In this document: piece after piece, positions 24,701 to 36,700 of the stretch
How positions within the stretch are numbered: the first letter of the stretch is position 1
Layout of the letters: each line of letters starts with the position of its first letter
Source of the DNA: Saccharopolyspora phatthalungensis
Lineage (GTDB): Bacteria > Actinomycetota > Actinomycetes > Mycobacteriales > Pseudonocardiaceae
NCBI RefSeq assembly: GCF_014203395.1
Contig: NZ_JACHIW010000001.1
Span: 62,001-126,000 of the forward strand
Direction of reading: 5' to 3'
DNA length: 64,000 bases
Made by a program: the position numbers and the translations under genes
The notes under the pieces: model-generated
Told to the model about the DNA's origin: nothing
What the model saw: only the letters and a program-made list of their open reading frames with translations
Database searches by the model: none

Positions 24701-27700
24701 TGCCGATCACACAGCTACCGAAGTCCGAAGGCGCGAGAACCCTTGTCTCGCCGGTCTGATCAAGCACGTGAAAACGTCCGCGCACCGACCGGGCCACCAC
24801 AACGAATGACTTCCCGCGACCGGTCTCCGAAGCAACCCAGTCCATGTCGACGGAAAGCCGTGGCACCGGTCCCGGGCGGGACGGATACGTCACCACCGGC
24901 CCGAAGTCCTCGTCCCCGGCCCGGATCCGCGCAGCCATCGGCGACCAGTTCCGCGATGGCACGAACCGCGGAGGATCTTCGTCGAAGTGGAGAACGGCCG
25001 CACCGTTCGCATCGCGCCGCAACCGAAAATCCCGATCCGTGACCAGGACCGTCCGATCCGGGTCGTTGCTCCACACGCCACGGGCGAACTCACTCGCGGC
25101 GTCCGCACCGAGCCCACTCTCGGCTCCCACCGTCGCCAACAGGACGGGAACACCCGGGCGCAGAGCCGAGATCCCGTAATTCGAGCTGAGTACCAGCTGG
25201 CGGCCGAACTCGAAAGCCGACACGGTGCCCGATGGCGTGACGAACTCCTCGCCCCACAACCGGGCCAGCGCAACGGTCGTCGAACCCAGCCCGACCCATC
25301 GGGCAGCGGTCACCCGGAAGCCACCCGATGACCACCGGTACCACCAATCCACATCCGCCGAGGTCCCACCGGCTGCCAGCAAAACATGCGACGGGTTGGC
25401 GGAATTCAGCTCCGACACCGAAAGTTCCGCGACCCGCGGAAGTCCTCCGGCAAGAGCGATGTCCTTAACCGCAAGCCAAGTATCCTGGTTATCCTCGACG
25501 TTGGCGATGTAAAGCGGGCCGTCGTGACCATTTCGACGTATCCCGCTCGCGAGCCGCCAGCCCTCCTGCTCGCTCATGGCAGTCCCTACATCCTGCTGCA
25601 CGGCAAGCACGACGACGGCCTTGCCCGGGTTCGAGGTCGTTATCTCGCCCAATGCTCCAGCCACTTCCCGGCCGAACGCCCCGGGGCTCAGCCAACCGGT
25701 CTGCCGGGTTGCGGGGTCGACGTAGACGAACATTCCGTCCGACTCCTGGCCCGCCAGCACGAAGACAGGTGCTCCATCATCACGCGCCTGGGCCGGCAGC
25801 CAGTCCAGGTCGGGCCCCGACTCCGCCCATCGCCGCCAAGTCGCCGCCTCGGCACTGTCCTTGGGATACGCGACCACATCGATCACGCCTGATTCCGCCG
25901 GTATCGCCAGCCACGATCGCGGCGACCACGGGTCCACGAGTTCGAAGGACTGATCCAGGACCGGTTCGCTCTCGGGACCCAGCCTGGGGCCGTTCGTCGC
26001 ACTGTCCCAGGTGGCCACGTGCACCGGTCCGCGATGCCCCGCATCGCGCATGGCCTTAGCCAGCTCCTCCCGTGCCTGATTCGGCATTGGTACCCGATAT
26101 GTGCTGGCATAAGTGAAGACAACGACGGCGCGGTCGTCGTAGCGGCTCGCGATCCCGTGGGAGCGCGCGTCCTCGATCATCTGACGAGCGAACTCGCGTG
26201 GGGTCAGATCCCGCATTTCCCCCGTATCCTCGTCGGCGACGATGAATACGCCCTGCGGTGTGGTCCATGCGAGCACGAAGATCGGCGAATCGGCCTCGAC
26301 AGCCTGCCGCACCGAATCCATGCGAAGAGAATCCGAGCCAGCCAGCGCGCGGAAGTCGTCCCTGTTCTCGGCGTTAACGGGATAAGCGATCGTGTTCTCG
26401 TGAGCCGAGTCCATCCGCAACGCCAACACGCTCGCTCCCACACCCGAGGGCAGCATCAGCCCCGCGTCCTGCGCACGACCAGTCCCCGAGTCCACAGCGA
26501 TCAACCCGAACCCGGAAGGATCCTGCGAGATATAGCCCTCCGCCAGCAGAACCTGCCGGCTGCCGTCCCCACCCGCGGTAAGCCCCTCGGCGAATCGCCG
26601 CGTGAGCTCGTCACGACTCAGATGCACCCCGAGCCCCGCGTTGCCACCCGTGACCACCAAGACGACCGGACCGTCCTGATTGCTTCCGGCAATCCGCTGG
26701 TACTGCTCGGTACCGGCCACCCACTGACCAAGCTCCCACGGCGTCTCCAGGTGCGCGGTCGTACCGCGAACCGCATCACCGATCAGGAACGACTTCTCCG
26801 CACCAGCCGTCCGCCGCCGCGCCTCCACCACGACGACGACCGGATCCCGGTCACCGGCGATCCCCATCTCCCGCCGCACCCGATCCAGATCCACCCGGCC
26901 ACCGTGAAAATCCCGCCACCACCGCGACGACGCCATACTGACCGGATACGCCACGGTGTTCTCGGCATGCCCACCCATCCGCAAAGTCACAGCCCGCGTG
27001 GCCCCACGCCGCCACTGCGCCCGCAACTCGGCCACACTCGCCTGCCGTTCACGCCTTCCTTCCACGCCCTGATCACGGAGAACACCGGCCAGGTAGCGAG
27101 CCTCGTGGAAACGAACGTTCCTGGGATCGTCTGTCAACTCCTGCACGACGCCGTGCACATCCGCAGCCGTCACCATCGGCCCCTGCATCCGACCGGTATC
27201 CCGAATCCAGTCCGCCACCAACCGAACATCCCGCGCATCCGCGACGGTCGGTTGCCCGCCCAACTGCTCGGTCAACCGCAAAACATGAACAAGCCGAACC
27301 CGCAACCGCTCCCAACTACGCGTCCCCGGCCGCTGACCCACCCCACTCCGATAACGCAACTCCACCGCATCAGCCACCCGCCACACATCCTCATCAGCCA
27401 GCCCCCGCCCAGCGGCTAATTCACCATCCTCCTGCCCACGCGCGGCCCTCCACTCCCTCAACAACTCATCGATCGGCCGTCCTCCAGCGGCCGGCGCGGC
27501 ATCGGCATCGTCTGCCCACCTGATCAGCGCCTCCTGGCTAGCTCCCTCCGCATAGCGCGGCGCGGCCGAGTCGGTCAGCGCGGCCCGCAACTCCGGACCG
27601 CGTGAGAACACCTCCTGCCCATCTGGACCCAGCAGTGACCACTGGCCGGTTCCCTGGCCGTCGACGAACACCGGCAGCATCCGCCCATCACCGGAGACCA

Positions 27701-30700
27701 CCGACTCCGTGGCGTGTACCGCACCATCCCTGGTCTGCCAGACATCGCTGGCATCCGCCGTCCACACCTGCGCCCGCAGCCTTGCCGCGAACCGCTGCGC
27801 GAACGACGGCTCACCCGACCCCGAACGCCGCCCCGCACCACACCCGAACAACGCCACCGGTAACCCGGCGACGAAGCGCTGGTCGCGCCACACCCGCTCG
27901 GCCGACTCCTCCGGACTCAACTCCCCATCCGGCCACCGAGCACCCCCTTCGGGTGTCACATGCAGACCCACCACCTGCACACCCGGCACATCCGCAGCCA
28001 ACGCCGCCGCCTCAACGGCCACCCCGCCCTCATCATCGGCAAAGAACATCAACGGCGCCGGACTCGGCAACCGCCCCACCTCCGCCGAGGGCTCCACCCG
28101 GAACGGCGTACCCCCATCCGCGCGCAACAAAATCCACTGTGGACCACCTTCGGTGTCGGTCCGCGCCAGCACATCCACACCCGACCGCCGTGCCTCAGCC
28201 ACCGACTCACCAGGCACCACCACGCGGTCACTACCCAACACCAACAGCCGCCCCTGCTCCGGCGAAACCGCCGCGTACCCCGGCGATCTAGTCCATTCCG
28301 GGTAGACAACCGACTCGTCCGACCCCCGCACCGCCAGCACCACAGGCAAAGACGGAACGCTCGCCGCCATCGCCGCGGCCTCCGCCCATGCTCTCGTCTC
28401 CGACGCGTCGCCGGAGAGCCGGAACGCGATCCGTTGAGCCATCCGGTCCCACAACGCCTGCATCGCCATCGCCGAGGATGTGTCGCCCTGCCTCGGGCGT
28501 TCCCACAGGCTTTCGAGGATTGTCCCGGCCCGGGCCTGCAGATCCGCCACCCCATCAGCCGGCAGCGCGCTCAGCACCCGCTCGGCCTCCCGGAACTCCC
28601 CGCTCCACCGCTGGTGCAAGGTTGCGATCTCGGTTTCCGTCACCTCAGCGGGTCGAGCGGGGGCACCCGGCACGGCCGCCGCGCGTCGCCTGTCGACCGC
28701 CGCGACCGCCGAAGCCACCTCCCCGGCACTGGCATAACTCGGCGGGGAATCCCGCTCATAACGCGGCACGAGCTCACGATGCTCCTCCAGATCACGGACT
28801 TCCCCAGCCCGCCGCCAATGCAACTCCGGCGTCACATTCCGCAACCGATCCAGCACGTCATCGATGCCGAAAGCCTCATGGCGGTAGCCGTCGTAGACGT
28901 ACACGGGTCGCGGCGGCCCACCAACCCGGCGCAGACCTTCGGCGAGAGCCCTTTCGTACCAGTCCGGAAGTGACTCACCATACGACATCGGCACGATTAC
29001 CACCGTCCGCCCGAGCTGCCCGGCATCCACCGGGTCGGAAAACGGGTACTCAAGGTCCTGGAAATACGGAGAATGCTGGATGAGCATGCCCACCTCCACA
29101 GGATCCGGCGACTCGCGCCTACGCCCGGCCTCAGGGGCATACGCAGCCTCGAATTCCGGCTCCGGCTCCGAGTCAGAATCGTGAGCCATTACTACGATTC
29201 GTTCGCCCGACACCTTCACAAAGACGAACAGCGGATCCGGATCGAACTCGCTTACTGCGCGCCGCAGCATGGGCCCGTACCCGGCGAAATTCAATGAGCC
29301 CCATTGTTCCCAGTGGCCCGCGTCTTCCGGTTCCACCGGGAAACCCACGGCGTTGAGCGCCGACTCCTCGGCAACGCCAACACGCAAGGGCTGGGACTCC
29401 AATTCCTCCCGCATCCGGGGAAGCTGCATTCGGTCGGGCGTCAGCAGTCTCAGACCGGGCAACGCAACGACCCCGTCTTCCAGCATGGCGAGACCGTCCG
29501 CCGGAATGTTGTCGTGTGAAATGTAGACAGGCCGGTCGGCGTCGGGGGTGCCCAGCAGGCGTGCGGTGAATGGAGTGAGATCCTCCACCGAAACGGAGTC
29601 GAACCGTCCCCCTAATGGGACGATCACGACCGGTCGCCGCCAGTCACCTCGGGTCGCCTCAAGGTATTTCGGTTCTGCCGCCAGGAATTCGCCAAAGTTC
29701 GCAGGTGATAGCCCTGATGCTGAGGCGAGGAAAGAACCGGAAATCGTGCTCGTGAGGATGACAATCGGCTGTTGGGGACCCCGATACCCCAGTTCCGACA
29801 GCAACCGGGAAACCCCGAACGAGCGAACCTGGTCGGCAACACCCGCATCGGAATCATCCACATAGGAGAGCAGCAGCGGCCGCTGCGCATCGACAGCACT
29901 GGCCGGATGTGTCAGCAGGGCGGACTGCGCTGACGGCGCCTCAACCAAGGCGTACGGCCGCCGCCCGGACTCGTGTACCCGGAACTGGCCCATCGACAGG
30001 AAAACGGGCCGCCGGATCCCGTCGCCGCGCAACCCCTCCGCCAAGGCCCGCGCTTCCCCCTCGGTCAAACCCGACGGCCACCAGTCGAACACCACCACCA
30101 CCGGACGGGCCGGGTCATCGCTGACAGACTGCTGGAACTCCTCGTTCCTGAGCACACTCGTACCGAAGTCCGAAGGCCCGAGAACCCTCGTCTCGTCAGT
30201 CGACGGATCAACCACATGGAAGCGTCCGCGCACCGACCGGGCCACCACGACCACCGGCCGCCGGTGGCCGGCCTCCGAGACAAACCAGTCCATATCCACG
30301 GCAAGCGGTGGCGCCCATCCTGGGCGGTACGGGTACACCAGCACCGGCCCGAAGTCGTCGTCCGCGGGCCGGCTCAACCTAGCCACCGGAGACCAGTTCC
30401 GTGACGGCACGAACCTCGGTGGATCTGTATCGAGGGGTATGACGGCTACGTCGTCCGCATCGCGCCGCACCCGGAAATCCCGATCCGTCACCCAAACCTC
30501 ACGATCCGGGTCATTGCTCCACACACCACGGGCGAACTCACGCGCGGCGTGCTCGCCGAGCCCGGTCTCGGCTCCGAACGTCGCCAACAAGACAGGGGCT
30601 ATATCGACGATATAGTCGTTGTAATTCGCGTTGAGCGCCAGCCGGCGGCCGAATTCGAAGGCCGACACGGTGCCCGACGGCGTGACGAACTCATCACCCC

Positions 30701-33700
30701 ACAACCGCGCGAGCACAACGTTCGTCTCTTGCAACCCGAACCGTTGCCGAACATTCACCTGGAAATCGCCGGAGTTCCACTGGGACCACCAGTTCACATC
30801 CGCCGAGGTTCCGCCTGCCGCCAACACGATATGCTCCGACCGGGAGTGTTGACCCACAAGCCGCACTTGGAGTTCGGCGGCGTGCGGATGCCCTCCGGCG
30901 AGAGTGATGCCCCACGGTACAAACCGAATATTCTCGCCCACATGGCGTTCTACAACGGAAGCAACATAAACCGGCCCTTCGTGGCCGTATCGGTGTATCC
31001 CGCTCGCGAGTTGCCGACGCTCTTGCTCGCGCAGGGCACCCCCGGAATCCGGACGCACGGCGAACACGACGACGGTCTTGCTGGGATTCGAGGCCGCTAT
31101 CTCGCCCACTGCTCCAGCCACGATCCGGCCGAACGCCCCGGCGCTCAGGCGGCTGGTCTCGCGGGTTTCGGGATCGACGTAGGCGAAAGTGTCACGATCC
31201 GCCCGGCACGCCAGCACGAGGATCGGTGGTTCATAACCCATCTGTGCCAGCAGCCAATCCAGGCCAGGCCCCGCCGACTGCGCCCACCGCCGCCAAGCGG
31301 CTTCCTCAGCACTGTCGCGCGGGTACGCGACCGCGTCGATCACGTCTACACCATTCCGGATTGTCAGCCGCAATTGCGGCGACCACGGAACCACAAGATC
31401 GGCCTCGGGGCCGTGTGTCGCTCTGTCTAGTGAGGTCACGTGAATCGGCCCGTGATATCCCGCCTCACGGAAGCCCTCGGCCAACTCATGCCAGATCCGC
31501 TCATGCTGCCGGAACAGCTCACGCCGCGCCGCCGCTGGCAGCGTTTGCACACGCTCTCTGAGGAAAGTGCGGACGACGACCGGGCGGTCGTCGTCGTGCC
31601 CGACGATCCCGTGGGATCGCGCGTCTTCGACCACCCAACGAGCGAACTCCCGTGGGGTTACCTCCTGCGTTTCCCACGTGTGCCGGTCAGCGACGATGAA
31701 CCCGCCCCAAGGTGCGATCCACGTCAGCACCGAGATGGGCGAACCAGCGTCAATAGCCTGCCTTCCCGAACCCTCGCGGGCCGCTGAAAGCAGTCGACCC
31801 TCGGTCGTAGCATCGGCGGGATAGGCGATCGTGTGCCCCGGCGCGGAACGCAGCCGCAGCGCGAGCACGTTCGGCCGCACACCCGAGGGCAGCACCACTC
31901 CCGGATCCTGGCGGGCACCGGTCGGTGGCCCCACGGCGGCCAACCCGAACCCGGCAGGATCATGCGAAATGTAGCCCTCCGCCAAAAGAACCTGCCGGAC
32001 ACCATCCCCGCCCGCACTGAGCCCCGCGGCGAATCTCCGAGCGAGTTCGTCACGACTCAAATGCACCCCAAGCCCGGCGTTGCCGCCCAACACCACCAAG
32101 ACGACCGGACTGTCCGCGTTGTTCCCGGCGATCCGCTGGTACTGCTCGGTGCCGGCGACCCCCTGGCCAAGCTCCCACGGCGTCTCCAGATGCGCGGTCG
32201 AACCGCGAACCGCATCACCGATCAGGAACGATTTCTCCGCACCAGCCGTCCGCCGCCTCGCCTCCACCACGACGACCATCGGATCCCGATCACCGGGGAT
32301 CCCCATCTCACGCCGCACCTGATCCATCTGCACCCGGCCACCGTGAAAATCTCGCCACCACCGCGACGAGGCCATACTGACCGGATACACCACGGTGTTC
32401 TCGGCCTGACCCCCCATCCGCAATGTCACGGCCCGCGTGGCCCCACGCCGCCATTGCTCCCGCACTTCGTCCACCGTCGCCCGCCGCTGCTCCAAACCCT
32501 CCTCGGCTCGCCGAACAACATCCGCCAAGAACCGCACTTCATGCAGGCGAGCGTTCGTGGTGGTCCCGGTCAGCTCCTGCAAAAGACCGTGCACATCCGC
32601 AGGGAACACCGTCGGCCCCCGCATCCGACCGACATCCCGAATCCAGTCCGCCACCAACCGGACATCCCGCGCCTGCGCGACGTCCGGTCGCCCACCCAAC
32701 TCCTCGGTCAGCTGGAGAAGGTGAACAAGCCTGCCCCGCAACCGCTGCCCACTGCGCGTACCAGGCCCACCCACGCCATCCCGGTAACGCAACTCCACCT
32801 CATCAGCCAGCCTCCGCACATCCTCATCCGATAGCCTGCGCCTAACGAACGCCGCGGCATCCTCGCGATCGGTCGCGTCCCACCACCCGCTCAACAGCTC
32901 GTTGCCCCTCGTCCCACCCTCATCGGCATCAGTAAGCGCGACATCTTCGTCGTCTGCCCACCTGATCACCGGTTCGGGGCGGGTGTGGTCGGCATAGCGC
33001 GGCTGGGCCGCTCCGGTCAGTGCGGCGCGCAATTCCGGGCCATGGGTGCGCAGTTCTTGTCCGTCGGGACCGAGCAGCGACCACTGGCCGGTCCCCTGGC
33101 CGTCGACGAACACCGGCAGCATCCGCCCATCGGCGGTCACCGTTGTTTCGGTGGCGTGCACCGCGCCATCGTCGGTCTGCCAGACCCCACTGGCCTCCGT
33201 GGTCCATAGCTGCGCGCGCAGCCCGGTGGCGAACCGCTGCGCGAACGACGCCGCAACCGGCCTCGAACGCCGCCCCGCACCGCATCCGAACAACGCCACC
33301 GGCAACCCCGCCACGAAACGCCGGTCCCGCCGTATCCGGTTGGCGGATTCCTCCGGATCCACTACTCCGTCCGGCCACCGCGCACCCCCCTGCGGGGTCA
33401 CGTGCATGCCCACCACCTGCACGCCCGGCATGTCCGAGGCCAGCGCCGCCGCTTCGGCCGCCACCGCGCCATCATCCGGTCCGAAGACCAACAACGGTTC
33501 CGGAGTCGCAAAGCGAGCTATCTCCGCCGGCGGCTCGACCGGCTGCGGCTCGCGCCCGTCCGCCCGGAACAACATCCATTGTGGACCGCCTGCGGTGCCG
33601 GTCCGGGCCAGCACATCCGCACCCGAGCGCCGTGCCTGAGCCACCGAGTCACCGGACACCGCCGCACGGTCACCGCCCAGCACCACTAGCAACCGCTCCC

Positions 33701-36700
33701 GGTCCGGTGCGGCTTCCGCGTATCCCGGTGATCTTGTCCATTCCGGGTAGGTCACCGACTCGTCCGACCCCCGCACCGCCAGCACGGCGGGCACCGAAGG
33801 CCGGGCCGTCGGTTCGTCCTGGGTGTGCCCTCGGGTTTCTTCCTTAGGGCCGGTCGCCGTGGCCTGGGCCTCCGCGACCGCCGGCACCGTCTCGGCACCA
33901 CGCTCCTGTCCCGCCGGACGCGGTGCCACCTCCGCCGCACTTGCCGGGACAGTGGCCGAGGAACCCGTCAAGGCACTCAGTTCATCGCGGCCTCGGCCGG
34001 TCTGCTCCGGGGCCACAACCGGTCCCGGCCTGCCGACCGGGCGGGGGCGAGTCCCGTCCGACCCGAACCGCATCCACCGGGGACCACGCCTGCCACGCCC
34101 CGGCACCAGCGCCACGACATCACGCCCCAGACCCAGCGCCACCTCCGTTGCCTGACCCGGCGAGATCGCGACACCAGAGCCCGAACCCTCTCCCGGGGCC
34201 AACACGATAAGGTCCGCTTCCGCATCACCCACCTGGCCACGCACGAACTCCGCAACCCCACCGCCGGTCACCACCTCAGCGGGCACCGGCACCCGTACGG
34301 CGTCTGCCGGCAACCCCACCGGCGCCGCAACCGGCAGACGGCCACCTGGGGACACCGGCCCCGGCTGCACGGGCGACTGCGGCGATATCGACGACTGCGG
34401 CGACTGCGGCGACTGCGGCGATATCGGCGAGTGCGGCGTGCCACCGCGTGCCGGATCCGCAGAGCCCGCAACCAAACCCGCACCCGCCGACGCACCGGAA
34501 ATACCGCCCCCGCCCCGGGTGGATTCCTGCCCGTCAGTGGCCGCAACCGACCCGGCGACCAGGGACGTCGTCTCCGGCACCACGCCGCCAGAAGACACAC
34601 CGGGCACATCAGCGCCCGTTGCCGGTTTGTCCACCAGCGGGCCGTGCGCGCTCTCCGTGGGCTCGACCGCCCGCACACCAGCGCTAGGTCTGTCCACACT
34701 AGACAGTCCTGTGTCCGTGTGCTCGCTGCGCGGCGGTGAACCGGTACCCGACTCCCCGCGGGTCAGTTCACCGTCAGAGACCAGCGAACCGCCCGGACCG
34801 GACGATCCGGCCCCCGGAACCGGTGCCGGATGCTGCACCGACGCACCCGCGCTGCCCGCACCAGCCCCGCCAGCATCCGCGTGGCCGGACCCAGCAGCCG
34901 GGCCGTGCATCGGCGGTGCGCCGGCACGAAAGCCCCCCGCCGCTACCCCGCCATCAGCAGCCGGGGAACGGGCCCGGCCGTCACTGTCACTTTCACTGTC
35001 CACACCAGACGATCCAGTGTCCGTACGGAAATCCCCGGCCGCTGCCCCGCCGGCAGAGACCGGCGTACCTCCCTGGCTGACCGAACCCAACCCCGGCACC
35101 GACTCCGGCCCCGACGGCGAGGACGGCGAGGACGGAGCCGAGTGTCCCGCCGGGCCATCAACACCGTCCACATCAGACGGAGCGGGACCGGTGTCGCCGG
35201 TGGCCTGGCTGTAGGGCGGTGGAGACGTAGCAGCACGGGAAAACCCGGTCGGCTCGCCGGTATCCGGTGCCTCGCCGTGGACGTGATCTTGCCCTTGATG
35301 GGAGCTGTAGAGCGGCGGCGGGGTGCCCAGTCTGCCGGGGCCCGGCAAAGCACCCGGAGCTCCTGCCTCGCCCGGATATCGCGGCACCGGCGGGACGACC
35401 GTTGTCCCGGGCACACCGGTCTCGGAGTCCTCACCCGCCACGGCGCCCGCGCCCACCTGGCCCGGTCCGCCAGACGGGTCTGCGCCAGCGGGCGTGGCAA
35501 TCCCGGCATCCGGTACCGACGTCTGATGCGCCGCGCCGGAGGAATCGCCCGGCGACGTTTTCCCGGGGGCCAAGCCGTCTGGCAGGACAGCCGAGGTGAC
35601 CGCAACACCCGGCCCCACCGAACCCTTCTCCAGCTCAGTGGCCACCACCTTTTCGGAACCCGGCGCCGGAATCCCGGAATCCACATCGGACATTTCCTTT
35701 GCGGATCCGGGCTTCTCGCTGAAAGTCTCCGCAAAACCGGGCTTCTCGCCCGCCTGCGCCCCGGACTCGGCCTGCAACTCGCCGGCCGTGTCGGTGTCGG
35801 TGCTGGCGGAATCCTTCTCCCCGACCGTGTCCTCCCGGGCCCGGCCCGCCGGGATCAGCTCGCCCCGCACCGCCAAGCCCGCCAGATTCCCGATACCCGA
35901 ACCGATCGCCTCCGACACCCCGGCGGTAAACGAGAACGGATTCCACTGCGCCCCCTGACCACTGATCGCGCCATACCCCGCCTCGCCCAGCATCTCGGTC
36001 AGGCCCTCTTCCAGGGACTCGCCCAGGCCGTGACCGAACCGGGCCACCCACATCGCCCGCACCGACATACCCGTGTAATCCTCTAGGTTCTTCGACACCA
36101 CATCGGCGAATCTCGCCATCGAAGCCACCGGGTACTGCTCCGCATGCTCCTCGGCCACCTGCCGCGCCGCCGCCGCCAACACCTCAGCATCGATCTTGTC
36201 ACCCAAACCCCGCACCAGGACTTTGGCGATCGCGTTGCCCACCACATTGCCCAACGCCGAGAGCGGCACCGCCAGCAACCCGCTGAACGAGCCGACCCCC
36301 ACCGCCATCTCCGACATCGCCGCATCCCACTTCTTCCGCGTCCCCAACGCGAACTGCAATCCCTGCGCCCCGGCATCCATCACCACCTGCAACCCGATAC
36401 CCACCACCTGGCTCATCGCCAGCCGCATGAACAACTGGCCCCACCACCGGGTCAGCAACAACCGCATCACCGCGAACCGCGCCGCCAGCCACGCCATACT
36501 CGCCCCACCAGTAGGCCCCGCCATCGCCACCGCCCAGGCGATCTCGGCCACCAGCAGCAGCAAACCCCCCACCGTGACGAACTTCAAATACTGCACCTGC
36601 AACGCCAGATTCCGCACGAACTCCGCCAACTGCCGCACACCCACTGCACCGGCCTCCAAAACCGGTCCGAAAGCCGCTAACCGCTGCGCGAACCGGTCCG

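Noticed and set aside
22103..35214. Many long plus-strand frames, Pro/His/Arg-rich
   Set aside because: They are antisense shadows of the giant gene in GC-rich DNA; their composition follows codon third-position bias and none has a convincing start.
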